Assembly (NCBI GenBank): GCA_035048485.1
Contig: CM068580.1
Coordinates: forward strand, 39,049,585-39,113,584
Source: Pteria penguin
Lineage: Eukaryota > Mollusca > Bivalvia > Pterioida > Pteriidae
Length of the DNA stretch: 64,000 nucleotides
Direction: 5' to 3'
Every line of letters starts with the position of its first letter. The stretch's first letter is position 1. Shown here piece by piece: positions 1 to 11,835 of the stretch. The notes below the pieces were generated by a model. It did no database searches, had not been told where the DNA came from, and saw only the letters and a list, made by a program, of their open reading frames with translations. The translations under genes were made by a program, and so were the position numbers.

Positions 1-68
1 GCACAATCTGGGAATCAATCCCAGATCCCCTGCACCACAAGCTAAATGCTTAACCTCTACACAAAGTC
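1..68 (-). repeat. tRNA-derived SINE head, cut by window edge
   Basis: Read on the minus strand, this stretch has a tRNA-like B box (GATTGATTCCC) and an A-box-like stretch about 35 bases upstream. It aligns by eye with the SINE head at 50840-50910, which is better preserved. The rest of the element lies outside the window or has decayed. It is a retroposed tRNA relative, not a working tRNA gene, because the arms do not pair well. Confidence 0.5.
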
Positions 69-1459
69 TACCCCTAACTATGTTTTGTGTATTGTCTCTA
101 AAACACCTAAAATGCACCGTAGTAATAAGTATAGGCTGCTATAGTGTGTAAAAATATTATGTGATATATGTGTGCAAACCAAAGACTCAAAATGAAATTA
201 GAAAGTGTAGTTACATTTATATGAATAATTTATATACTGTATTTAACCGTAAAAGCATGAAAAGCTTTAGGCAAAGTTTTAAAAATATACTCATGCAGAA
301 TGTTTAGAATATATTTTGTCATTTGTGAATAATTTCATGTCAGTGTCCCCTTAGGCTTTGTGAGCTTATAGCTAGTCAAAATAGAACTGCAGAATTTATT
401 CTAACTTAAAGTTTTATTGTTTCACCAGTACATTCCATTGCGAATGAGTATTCATTATTCATCATATAGTACTTTGTTAACTACTGGATATTATTAGAAT
501 TTTGTTTATAAATATATGTTTAAGTATAGATACCGGTATCAAAATTAATACCCATATGACATACAGGTGCTATTTGGGTTTTGTGTGTGTGTGTGTGAGT
601 AGGTGTGTGTGTGTGTGTAGGTGTGTGTGTTTGTGTGTTATCTTGACCTATGTCTTAAAAGCCCATTTTCATAACCATTTAAATCAAAAGATACATAAAT
701 AGATGTATTGTAATGTACATTTATATTATCATTATGTCATAGAGAGATTTAATTATATCATGAAGTAACTTTCTTTTTGCATTTTACATTGAACAATTTC
801 ACTTCCTCTCTCTTTATGATAGAGGTAGATTTATATCTATTAATGAAACTGATGTTATAGCATTTTTTAACAATTAGATTTAAAACATGCTACCAATGTT
901 GAGGAAGTTACCAACCTATGTATAGGGATCAAAAGCAAGATGCATTCCTATTATATATTATCCTATACCTCAATGATTTTTAACTTATTTGTAGATAACT
1001 TATGAGAGAAACATAGATAAAGTTGTTTGTAATTATTCAAACAAAAAAAGTTTGAGTTAACAGAAGTTGGAATAATAACAATCCATGTCATTACTGTATG
1101 AGTTGGCAAGAGTTATCCCTCTTGCCAGTGCATTCAAATAGAAGATCAATAATTTAACATTCTAGAATTTAGTATATATTTTCCTTGTGTCTATATCTTT
1201 TGAAAGATGTCCGACACCCAAAAATATTTTTTTTTATGGACTATAACCTTGAAAAAACTTGTTAAAAACTTCAACATCAGTGGGAATTTGGGAATGATAA
1301 AAGATTGTTGTAAAATTTATATTGTAAGACCATGTCCTTACTGGAAATCCTCATTAAAAATTCCTTTAATCCATTTCAACCCATCTGGCAAACTTTGTTG
1401 TCTTCTGAGAATTCTGGTCCGTTATTTTATGATGACAAAAACTTATGAAGTTCATGTAT
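69..1459. other. AT-rich non-coding stretch
   Basis: I see no gene here. The one clear structure is a broken TG microsatellite at about 583-638. Short open frames at 502-702 and 1207-1461 have no recognisable domain and the first is largely microsatellite. Confidence 0.6.
583..638. repeat. (TG)n microsatellite, interrupted
   Basis: Runs of TG broken by AG, TAGG and TTT interruptions, typical of an ageing dinucleotide repeat. Confidence 0.9.
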
Positions 1460-2200
1460 AGAGCCATTATATTGAGCATACATGCTTCTCTGAGTGAACC
1501 TTTAATTTGAGCATGCATACTTCTCTGAGGGAGCTATTATATTGAGCATGCATGCTTCATTGAGAGAGCCATCATATTGGGCATGTATGATTCTTTGAGA
1601 GAGCCCTTAATTTGAGTATGCATGCTGTACTGGGAGAGCCATTATATTGAGCATGCATGCTTCATTGAGAGAGCCATTATACTGAGTATACATGCTTCTC
1701 TGAGGGAGCCATTAATTTGAGTATGCATACTTCATTGAGAGAGCCATTTTATTTAGCATGCATGCTTCATTTAGAGAAACATTATGCTGAGTATGCATGC
1801 ATCAGTGAGAGAGACATTATATTGAGCATGCATGCTTCATTTAGAGAGCCATTATATTGAGCATGCATGTTTCATTGAGAGAGCCATTATATTGAGCGTG
1901 CATGATTCTTTGAGAGAGCCCTTAATTTGAGTATGCATGCTTCATTGAGAGAGCCATTATACTGACTATGCATGCTTCTCTGAGAGAGCCATTGATTTGA
2001 GCATGCATGCTTCATTGAGAGAGACATTATATTGAGTATGCATGCTTCTCTGAGGGAGCCGTTATACTGAGTATGCATGCTTCTCTGAGAGAGTCATTGA
2101 TTTGAGCATGCATGCTTCATTGAGAGAGGCATTATATTGAGCATGCATGCTTCATTGAGAGACATTATATTGAGCAAGCATGCTTCACTGAGAGAGAATT
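1460..2200. repeat. 35-bp minisatellite, about 21 copies
   Basis: A unit of about 35 bases repeats head to tail. Each unit has a GAGAGAGCC block, an ATTATATTGAG block and a GCATGCATGC palindrome followed by TTCATT or TTCTCT. Starts of the GCATG block at 1511, 1546 and 1581 give the period. Units differ at several positions, and two main variants (CTTCATTGAGAG and CTTCTCTGAGGG) are interspersed. The minus-strand open frame at 1887-2078 is only a reading of this repeat. Confidence 0.95.
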
Positions 2201-4598
2201 TGGTTGACCAATTGACTTGTAAACTAAACTGCACCAGAACTAAAAATAATATGGGACTTCAGCATTTCACAAGAATATCTCATTTGTTATTCTTTTTCAT
2301 GTTGTTTTAATTAGCATGCAGAAGACAAACCTTGATGTGAGTAATTGCATGAAACATCCTTATTTATTACAAAATTGTCTATGCATTACAGTGTATGTTA
2401 TTCTTGACCTTTCTACATGATCATCTCCTTGTAAATACAGTATTCTTGGTATGGCTGGAAACAAAGACTGTCTGTCATTTGACAGTTGCTTGCTTTCATA
2501 TGGAACACCATTTGATTACCCCTGTGCTATCTATCATTTCCTATTTAAAAGCTTAAACTGTTAAAGAAGAATTCAGTTCAAAATAAATTATGTATCATGT
2601 ATGCAAGAAGAATGTAATTCCATAATCAAAAGTTGTGGTGATGTTTGATAAATAAAACCTATTATATGTACGGCCAGTACATTGAATATATCATGAAAGT
2701 AAATTTAATTATTCAAATTATTTTCTATACATCTACTGTATTTAAGTCTGTTAAATATGTTACAATCATGGTTATTTGGTATACGGTTAATGTTACAATT
2801 TTATTTTCATTTTCATGCATTTTCAAATATTTTACTCTTTTGCTATATCTTACACTATGGTGAGTTGGTACTTTTGGATTTTTGCCATTTATCATTAGTA
2901 TTTTTAGAGAAGTTTTGAATCTTTTTGAGCCTGGCTAATATTTTGTCGAAATATAAAAGATAAATTCTGCTATTTTTCACTTTTACTGTAGCTGTGTCCT
3001 TGAGTATTAACTTTTAGCATGTTATGTCAATGTGTTACATTTATTGTTGACAAGTGATGATAAATCTTTATATGCTAAATGTCTTGTCACAAAGATTTAA
3101 CATACACTTAAGTGAAACTACGTCTTATTTATTATCTGTCATTGTCATGCAGGGAAGCAAATATGAAGGAATAATGTTTTTATCTTTTTATTGGATGCAT
3201 ATTTATAAGGTACTTGATAATATGTACTAGTGTTAAAGTAGGATGTCATGTCTTTTAACATTTAAATCGACATTTATGATCTACAGCAAGAACTGTTTTT
3301 ATCTTCTCCTATTGCAGTTGCTCGATAAGAGATCAGACATTTGATGTAGGCATTATAGGTAATGCTACCACAACATACATGTACCAGTACTGATACATGA
3401 AATATTTTTTTTGTATTTGGTATTAAGTACTACAAAACAGCTTTACAACTTATCTCTGTCTGATATATATATAAACTGTTTATTCAGTAAAATTTATGAA
3501 CTGTTGTGCTTCAAGATTGTGATCAAATTTCAAACTGCAACCAGTAATTCTGAAATCTTATTTGTTTTTTTTTTGGATATATTTTGATGGGCATTATATC
3601 ATAACTGGCATAGATTTGTATACAGTAATCTATTTTTGTAATTCTTGAGTTTTACAATTTATATAGGTTTGAAGTTGACAAAATGTATTTGCACACAAAA
3701 CATATTCACTTCCCTTATAACTTTGAAACCTTAAGGTTGGGATACCAGAACAAAATAATTGAAATGTAAATATAATTTACACATAACCGTAAGATAGCAA
3801 CATCCATGACATGCAGATAACAACATTCCACGACATGCAAGTAAATGTCATTTTGACTAGTTGTATTAAAAACAATGTTGTCACATTGATTTTTTTTGCC
3901 AGTTTTCACTTTTACAATTAGTTCATCCATCTCTTTGTCAAAGAAACAGCAAGCTGATCCAATAATTTTCTACAGAATTTATACATGCGATTAGCTTGAA
4001 ATTCCTGCAGCAAGATGTTTCCTTCCTCAGATTTGATATTTGACCTTACTTATGTATTTCAAGATCATTTTAGGACCTGATCCACAAGTATTTATTAATA
4101 AAATGGTTGTGTGATATCCCTCAACAAATCTTTGTCCCTCATATTTACTGATGCCTACAAGTCACTAAAGTTATCATGTGGTGTACATTTCTTAAAGTAA
4201 TATTTTGACTTGTCAGTTGCAGTTGTCATAACTTTTTAAGTTATCAAGTGTACTATCACTTCATACTGATATTGTGTTCATAAATATTTTGTCAGTATCG
4301 TAGTTATTCGATGAGTCAAAACTACAGGTATCATTTGTATATAAATAGTCTTTTAAATGTTCTCAAGGTACGCAAATAAGAATCTGCTTGCTAATTGATA
4401 TATGTTATATGTAGATTATTCCCAAATCAGTTTTTATGTATGTAACATTGTATTTACAATGTTTTGTTATTTGATTTGTTGTCTGAAAATAAAAAGACCT
4501 TAAACTGTTACACCATCTTTGATTGCTTATTTGTCACCACAGTAATAATATCTTACTTCCAATTAACACATCAGCGTTTAAGATATGTTTTGAATTAT
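2201..4598. other. AT-rich non-coding stretch
   Basis: No gene, repeat array or recognisable transposon found. Open frames at 2645-2863 and 3715-3930 have low-complexity composition and no motif. Confidence 0.55.
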
Positions 4599-4607
4599 AA
4601 ATATATA

Positions 4608-4703
<96 letters not shown>
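4599..4703. repeat. (AT)n microsatellite
   Basis: About 100 bases of almost pure AT dinucleotide, broken only by one GTGT near 4612. It explains the tyrosine/isoleucine run in the open frame at 4464-4832. Confidence 0.97.
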
Positions 4704-4706
<3 letters not shown>

Positions 4707-5730
4707 TCAAAACTTATCTTAAACACTGAAGTAAGTTTTTATATTTGCATTCTCTGCAACAAAGTTGTGGGGGTATACTGGAATCAGATTGTATGTTTGT
4801 CTGTAGACCTACAAGTTTCCTTGCACTTTTGAGATAGTGGATTGAAATTTGGTACACATTTTATTACCATCGACTAAAGACTTAGTTTTGTCACATTTGA
4901 CCTACTCTTGCAGGAGTTATGATTCTTGGTCATCACATGCTGCTTGCAGAGGGTATTCGTCCTGTTTACAGACAGTTCTAGTTTTTGTCTGCATTGCATA
5001 TAGGTGTCTGTCCGTCCACATCCATATTAAGAATCTGATTCAGATCTTAGAAGGACCACAGACTGGATACTTTACAAATCATATAACTTCAAATTCATTT
5101 CAAATGCAACTGCATCAGTATGAATTGCATTTCACTGTTAAGTGAATTTTCTTGAAGCTGAGGAAAAAATACCCCGGAGTACTGCAACATTGCGATATGC
5201 ACTTTTATTGCATAAGACACTGGTTCAGTGTGGCCTACTTTTCATGGTACAGTGATCTTGATTTTCTAGAAATGCCAGCTTTGAAACCTGGCCATACTGT
5301 CGTTATCCGTTTCTTGTCTTGAGTAATGAAGTTTGGGTGGCGAAAAGAGATTTATAGAAGATATGGATTATCAATTTCAGTCTAATCCATACACAGTTAT
5401 TTAGAGTAAGTTTTATTAGTCTCCTATTGGAATAGCCAGAGGGAAATATAGGTTTTCTGTCCATCGGTCATTCCGCCACAAAACGGTTTCTGGATTGTAA
5501 ATCAAGTACCATACATAGGCTCAAACCAAACAATATGTATGTATATGTGTGTGTGTGTGTGCGTGTGCGTGTGTGTGTGTGTGTGTGTATACTTAGTTAT
5601 GAAGAAAGAAAAGTGGCTCTTAATTTTGAGGTCACATCATCTGAATCAAAGTGAAAATTGACTACATGATTTGCGAATGATAACCAAGGTATTACTGGTA
5701 AAGATGAATGCTCACAGTATAATATATATA
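4704..5730. other. non-coding stretch with a TG microsatellite
   Basis: A (TG)n repeat with CG interruptions lies at 5545-5588. The rest holds no gene that I recognise; the open frame at 4849-5145 has no domain. Confidence 0.55.
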
Positions 5731-6907
5731 CTCGGGGACTTTAAAAACGCCTATCTAATATCATTGTAGTTTAATCAACAACTAGGGTAAATAATTGCAT
5801 CAAACTTGATTTATTTCGAAAATCTGAATTATATATGACAATATGATTGATACTATCACACGTTCTTTTAAAACATGATTTGAGTTTATTATATACCACG
5901 TCCAAAATTTCATGTGTTTTGTTTAGTAACGAATATGCCCCTCCCCCATTTGCTTTAACGCATGCACGCAATCTGGACCGCATGGATTGATATAAAGTTC
6001 GAATTTTTCTCATAGAAATGTTTTCCACTCTTCTTGAGGGGCACGTGCCAACTCATCCACAGTTCTCGGTTGACGGTGACGTTTACGTAAGCGTCTCCCT
6101 AACTCATCCTACATGAGCTCTATAGGACTGAGGTCGGGTGAACGTGCTGGGAAATCCACTACATTAATTCCCTGGATGTTTAGAAAGTTTAAGGTGACTC
6201 TAGCTGTGTACGGACGTGCGTTGTCTTGTTGAAACGTCAACGGATTATTGACAGTTTGATGACGTTGAATTAATGGAAGGAGCTCAGGCTTTAAAACGTC
6301 ATCGATGTAGCGCCTCGCGGTAAGAGTGTTCCTCAAAATAACCAGTGATGACTTGAAATGTTGATTGATGGCTCCCCAAACCATGACGCCACCACCGCTA
6401 AATTTGTCACGCTCAGTTATACAGTTTCCGGCAAAACGTTCATTGCGTCTCCTGTAAATGCGCCGTCTTCCGTCAGCCATGAACACATTGAATTTTGATT
6501 CGTTGCTGAACACTACTTCATGCCAATTACGTCAATTAGCAAGCATGTGGACCAGGTCATACGATTTCTTTGGTGGCTGGGAGTTAGGATCAAGCTTTCA
6601 ATGGACGACGGCATAGTAAACCTTGCCTTTCAATCGTCGGCGTATTGTCCTGGGGTGTATTTGCCTACCGTGACGACCTATCACATCTCTAGACGTGCTT
6701 ACGGCTGTCTCAAACCTGTCACGTAGATGACGTTTCCTTATGAAAACGTCTTGACGTCTTGTCGTTACGCATGGTTGACCACTTCGAAGACGATCCTTAA
6801 CACTTCCTGTGGTCTCGTGATTGTAGACAAATGGACGTCGAAGCGTCCTGCGATGATACCTTGACTTACGCCGGTGTTATAGAGCAAACCTTCCCCCATG
6901 GCAAATC

Positions 6908-6941
6908 CCCCCCCCCCCCCCTGATAATTGCTATATAGCAA
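6908..6941. repeat. C run and first palindrome of left subterminal array
   Basis: A run of about 13 C is followed by TTGCTATATAGCAA (6928-6941), with further copies at 6964-6975 and a diverged one near 7050. G- or C-runs alternate with the palindromes. Confidence 0.85.
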
Positions 6942-7380
6942 ACTTTCCCCCTAGGGGAACTTCTGCTATATAGCAAAACTTCCGCATAGCAAAAGCATTT
7001 AAAGTCGGTTCGTTTTTCTCAGGAATTCTAAAGGGATGGGGGAACTTCTGCTATCATAGCAAAAGTCCCCCCCCCCCTCACTTTCGAATAATGAAATTTA
7101 TAACAAAACGGGTTTGGTTTTCGTCTTATTTTAAAAGTAAACACGTGCTACATTAAAATACCGACCTTCAAATGTACCCATTGGAGAGAGAGCGGCAGGG
7201 ATCATCCTATACATATTGATGAAAATTTCACAGAGTAGATCTCACACATTTAAGATGAATATTGTGTACTGTAGGATGAAACTTATTTAAGTTCTTTGCC
7301 ATAAAGAGGTATATAACGAGGACATATATTTTATTCAGTTGGTATCAAGTGTAATGGAAAAAGTGTTCGTTTTGTGCAAA

Positions 7381-7800
7381 TCACCTGTATTGTTTAATTT
7401 CTCGATACATATTTTTCCAATGAAATTTTGATGATATTGCTGCAAATTTCCTTTCTATGCCCATGTGTCCCATATTGTCATGGTATGTTTCTAAAATACC
7501 TTTCACGCTCCCCTCGTCTACAGATTCTCTCATTTGTTTACTATTATTCATAGGTATTTGGGTCACTGACCCTTGCTGCCGATCCACGTATATGTCAGTC
7601 TTACTGATTGGTTAGTATAAAGGGACCCAAATACCTATGCTATTATTTACCCAAAATAGACTTTCTCTTTTGATTACATAATTTTTAGCAGCTGCTCTGA
7701 TCTTCCGTTTATCATCTTTAGAACAATCCGATGGATAGGAACCACTCTTTACGTATTTGAAAATAAATTCTCTTTTCTCCATTTTGACCTTGGATTTCAA
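7381..7800 (-). pseudogene. Ginger-like integrase N-terminal region, broken
   Basis: Two adjacent minus-strand frames (7612-7800, then 7381-7587) read as one protein with stops between them. The first has a KREFIFKYVKSGSYP block and a KRKIRAAAKNYVI block typical of the segment before the integrase zinc finger. The second has ILETYHDNMGHMGIERKF and KFHWKNMYREIKQY, which match the first half of the HHCC finger (His-x4-His). The two Cys should follow at about 7375 but the frame breaks there. No DDE catalytic core follows. The product would have been an integrase-like transposase; this copy is dead. Confidence 0.75.
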
Positions 7801-7922
7801 TTTGTAAAACTTGTAACTTCCTAATTTTCGGAAGCAATTGTTGTTTAACTTAAAGTTAAATTGGTTTCGGTTTTAAAACTTCGTATTTCTTTTTCCGGAA
7901 TAATACTACAGAGGGGAATATC

Positions 7923-8162
7923 TGCTATATAGCAAACATTCCCCCGCGCACACACCCACTGACGTTGTGGAACGGTGTATATTTGCTATGGATGGGGGAT
8001 GATTTGCTATATAGCAAACATTCCCCCGGGTGAAGTTCTGCTATATAGCATTTATTCCGTGGGGGAAAGTTTGCTATATAGCAAACGTTCCGGGGGAAGT
8101 TTTGCTATATAGCAAATCTTCCGGGGGGAAATTTTGCAAGGGGAAACGTTTGCTATATACCA
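7923..8162. repeat. right subterminal palindrome array of the Ginger-like element
   Basis: Copies of TGCTATATAGCA extended to TTTGCTATATAGCAAA lie at 7923-7934, 8003-8018, 8039-8050, 8069-8086 and 8101-8116, each flanked by GGGGGAA on one side and TTCCCCC-like runs on the other. The last half-unit is the terminal repeat itself. The half-palindrome equals the terminal inverted repeat, so these could be transposase-binding sites; that is inference. Confidence 0.88.
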
Positions 8163-8513
8163 CCGGCGTCTACAAGGCCAAGAACAGCATACCTCTGTTG
8201 CTCAGACAGTCTCGGCATTTCACGCGTTAGTTTTAATGAAGCAAAGTTTGAAATCAGGATAGATAAAGGCACTAGGTACCAATATACTTTATTTCTGAAG
8301 AAAATGACTCAGTGTAGAGCACGTGGTCGTGTACTTTTTGAAAAACGCACGGGTGAGCAGTATTACGTTATGGTTGAGTGATTTGTCTCGCCGATAGCAT
8401 GAAAGTTACCGCAATCACACAATATCAAACAGATATTCAAATCGATTTATTTCAAAACATTTATTGTTTTACATGAAAAAAAACCATATAGGCGTTTTTA
8501 AAGTCCCTGAGTA

Positions 8514-11207
8514 TAGTTTAGATTAGATTGTAAAGTGTCTTGAGCCTTTTTAATTAAAGACCTCATGACAAATTGCTAATATTTGACGACACAATGGACG
8601 TAGATATATTTTGCAGAAATTATGGAATTTCTGTTCGAAGTAAAGCTTTTATTAATTCAGATATCCAAAGTTCACTATTTATCGATTATTCTTCCTTATA
8701 TAGGCCATGGATCAGCTATTTAAACACATTACTGAAAATATTAATTCGTTGGTCAAAATTATTCTAATTCGTTTCGTGACAAGAGGTGAGGCAAATGCAC
8801 AATTGTCTATTGTGCATTTAAATATCCAAATTACAAGAAATTGTGTAAAAATTCGGTGAGTTTCTTTCATTACTGATGGTATCTCATTCCAGCGTGGATG
8901 GATATTGAGTTCTTTTTCATTATTCACAGAAATCCCAGCACGTTTTATGGCTGGCAATGATTTTCAATTTTCCATTTGTTAATGTTTATTTCTGACATGA
9001 AATTCTAAATCTGTCTAGACGCCATAGATCTATGTATTGCTATAATGTATCCTCTTGTATGGCATTTATAGCTTGTCAACTTATGAAATAGATACCAATA
9101 TAGATATCTGACTTCATTTCATTATGACCAGTCCGTCTGGGATTGCTTCCCTTTATTCATCATCGCATGACATAAATAGATTGAACTTAATCCCCTCGGT
9201 TGAGACATAGATTGCCTGTGGGTCAGTGGCACACCTTCTGACCGCACTATCTATTTCTTTGGTCTTTTATCTATTTCTTCGCCATCTATTTCTTAAAATG
9301 TATTTTTAAGCTATTCCATGTATAATAAAAGTGCAATTTTATGGCTCTCTCAACCAATAACCCCTTTTTAAACTTTGGTATTTTTTATAAAAAGTACTTT
9401 GCCCTGATGCCAGATTACTTCGGTCATATTTATTTATCTGCAGGAACTACTCAGCGATTGGGGCAGATTTGGTCCTTGAAACCTATGGTTATTGTCTTGT
9501 GTCCCAGGATATGCACTGAACAGAAGAACCACCGAATAGTTCTGTTCGTCGAGTGCTTAGCTGGGAAGCAAGAGATGATGTGTTCGAGCTCCACCGACTA
9601 ACTTATTTCTAATACATATCAAATTTATTTTGAAAAGTGTGCGGGTGACCCAGTTGTGTTCCCCACTTTTGAAAGTGGGTTTTGGACACGTCTGATTCTT
9701 CACTGATTTCTTTGCATAGGCCGAAATTTCTTCGTATTGCATCAGGCCGTAACAATATACGTGCAATCATTCTGGTGCGACATAAACAAGAAAGAAAAAT
9801 ACATACAGGAACATATGTCGAGATTTATTATTTTGCACTTAACCCCAACATCCCCATGAACAAGATGGACATAGGCAGTATTTCTTCTCAGTAAAGTTAA
9901 TTATACAAATGATTCAGAGTCATTGCTGTAGGGTCAGTGTTCCTGGGTATGTGTTTCCCCTGAAGACTGACTCTAGAGTAGGACATCCCTTTCCCCTGTG
10001 GGAAATACTGCAATAAAGGCAGCTTTCTCCTTCAGAGTTTCAGAATAGATTCCCCCCTTCCAGGGGCAGCAGAATCACGTGCCTACCACCCACTTTCAAA
10101 TGCAGCGAACACCAGTGGATTTGCACCCCCTTTTCACATAAGATTTATATAGGGAGAAGATCTACTTTGAAGAAAATTTTCCCTACATTATGAAAAGGAG
10201 AGAATGTACCCAAAAGCCGAATTTCCCCACCCACTTTTCTGTATCTGTATCTCCACTGATTGTTTCCTTTTTAGTGTTAAATTAAATTTGAACTATACAG
10301 ACATTTGGCCGTTTAGTTATCTCAAGCTTAACATGCATTTGACCTTAAAAGGCTAGTGTGAAGAGGTCAAGGTCTATGAAGTCCATAGTATATAGTGTTT
10401 ATCATTGTCAATTTTCATGAGAGGATGCCTCTCGCAGTCTTTCACAAATGATATATATTTAAACGCAAAATCTTAATCAAAACATTTAACCTTGTAAAAG
10501 TAAAGACCAAAGGCCAACCTTACTTTTAGTCATATTCTAATGTCTGACTACATGCAGAATTTGAATAGGATATCACATGTTTTTCCACAACTGATCTGAG
10601 AGCTTAACAAAGCTGTTGAACAGACACAGGGACAAGGGATTTAATATTTAAAATTAGAGCGAAAAGGTCAAGGTCAATACATTTAGTCATGTCTACTAGA
10701 ATATCTACATACGAAGTTTGAATGGGATATCTTTTCTAGTTTCTCAACAAATGATCTGAATGCAACAGCTAATACAAATTGTTGACACAGAAAGACGTAA
10801 TGACGTCGTGACAGATTTTGATAGAGTTCATTTTAACACTAAAAGATAATGGCTTGATGAACTGTCTAAGTTTAAAACAATGTAATTGTGTTTGCTTACA
10901 CTGCAGTTCATAACAACACAACTTCTTGAGAGAGATAAGGGAAAATCATGTAAATGTACGTCAGAAATGGACTTTATTGGTCAATTGATCCCTGTTTATC
11001 TGTGTTTTAGAATCTAGAATCCTGTACTTGATGACTGTGATATGGAAAGGGAAGGCTGGAGATACTAGTACCTTCAATGTACATAACTATCTCATAACCT
11101 TGCCAGTGATGAATATCTCACCGCAGCGTTCAGGATGGAACTTTCACAGACCTCTGTAGAAATAGAGGGACAAGACCAGATACCTAGGAGGAGTGATCAT
11201 CTTCGTT
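8514..11207. other. unrecognised non-coding stretch
   Basis: No gene found. Weak structures are a (TCTATTTCTT)-like short repeat near 9245-9295, a possible degenerate tRNA-like head at about 9540-9590 (TGTTCGAGCTCC as B box), and a perfect 18-base palindrome CCCACTTTTGAAAGTGGG near 9663. A diverged duplication is described separately at 10340-10790. Confidence 0.5.
10340..10790. repeat. diverged dispersed repeat with GGTCAAGGTC blocks
   Basis: Two related blocks, about 10360-10600 and 10660-10790, share GAAGAGGTCAAGGTC or AAAAGGTCAAGGTC, then CATATTCTAATGTCTGACTA or a close relative, then TTTGAATAGGATATC or TTTGAATGGGATATC. Such GGTCAAGGTCA-rich repeats are common in bivalve genomes as I recall. 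No coding capacity is seen. Confidence 0.5.
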
Positions 11208-11283
11208 TATGTATGTATGTATGTATGTATGTATGTGTGTATGTGTGTATGTGTGTGTGTATGTGTGTAGGTAGGTAGGTAGG
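11208..11283. repeat. (GTAT)n / (TG)n / (GTAG)n microsatellite
   Basis: A compound tetranucleotide repeat moving from GTAT through GTGTAT to GTAG units. Confidence 0.95.
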
Positions 11284-11835
11284 AAAAACTCTTAATCTAC
11301 AACTAGCAGGGGGAAGCCTACTCTATAACATCGCTATTTCAACATTTTTCGTTATATTTACTTTATGTTTTTTTTTATAACACAAGTGCAAATTGAGTGG
11401 TTTTGAATTAATTATATATGAAAATAACAAATTATATTTTCGCCCTTCATTAGCACTTCGTCTAGTTTGTAATTTGTAAATTGATAACTGAATAAAGATT
11501 TCTCTATGGGCTGAATATCTCACAATACTTCTACCTTTGTTTTTAATCGTCGAAAATTTTAACCAACTTGCAGACAACGAGTAATGAGTAACATATCATG
11601 CTGACGGTTGGATTCTTTGCTAAGGAGGAAAACTTTTTATGCAATGCATGAGGCAGATGCCATCACTACATACATGATCTTGACGTGAAATAACAAACAA
11701 ATAAATAATTCACCGAGCAACGAGGATACCAGTATGCACAATGTAAATATATTCTATTAAGAAGAGAAATCGCCCAACAGTTAGTTTCCTTGCATGAATT
11801 CTTCATGCATGCATTCTATTCAAACCATGAAACGT

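Larger units (their letters stand above)
6875..8162 (-). mobile_element. Ginger-like DNA transposon nested in the Tc1 copy
   Basis: The insertion is bounded by a CCGG duplication (6871-6874 and 8163-8166). The outer ends are imperfect inverted repeats: TGTTATAGAGCAAACCTTCC at the left and, read on the other strand, TGGTATATAGCAAACGTTTC at the right. Inside is a remnant of an integrase-type HHCC zinc finger protein. A 4-bp CCGG duplication, TG termini and an LTR-retrotransposon-like integrase are, as I recall, the description of Ginger1 transposons. At 1,288 bp it lacks the integrase catalytic core, so it is a non-autonomous or deleted copy. Its ends are filled by TTTGCTATATAGCAAA palindromes. 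Confidence 0.8.
5930..8218 (-). pseudogene. Tc1-like transposase, broken
   Basis: The start is the ATG at 8216-8218 (MPRLSEQQRYAVLGLVDAG), after which the frame runs into the nested element at 8166 and resumes at 6870 (VSQGIIAGRFDVH). The helix-turn-helix region between about 6870 and 6540 carries several frameshifts. The catalytic part is the open frame at 6109-6513: FSNESKF around the first Asp, QDNARPYTA with the second Asp, and SPDLSPIE with the Glu. A stop codon replaces the Trp normally following SPIE near 6109, and a one-base loss after EEW near 6028 shifts the frame again. The C-terminal part ends near 5930 with the KANGG motif. The family cuts and pastes DNA at TA sites; this copy cannot encode an active enzyme. 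Confidence 0.92.
5731..8511 (-). mobile_element. Tc1-like DNA transposon with nested insertion
   Basis: The ends are inverted repeats of about 24 bases: CTCGGGGACTTTAAAAACGC at 5731 onward, and its complement with one change ending at 8511. TA dinucleotides flank both ends (5729-5730, 8512-8513), the target duplication expected of the Tc1/mariner superfamily. Inside lies a decayed DD34E-type transposase gene on the minus strand, split by a second transposon at 6875-8162. Removing that insertion and one CCGG copy leaves about 1.49 kb, a normal Tc1-like length. Confidence 0.92.

Noticed and set aside
1887..2078. Open frame on the minus strand with repeated peptide (SLREACILN-like)
   Set aside because: It is only the 35-bp minisatellite read as codons; three units make 105 bases, so a frame can stay open by chance.
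4464..4832. 122-residue open frame
   Set aside because: More than a quarter is (AT)n microsatellite read as Tyr-Ile; the flanks have no motif.
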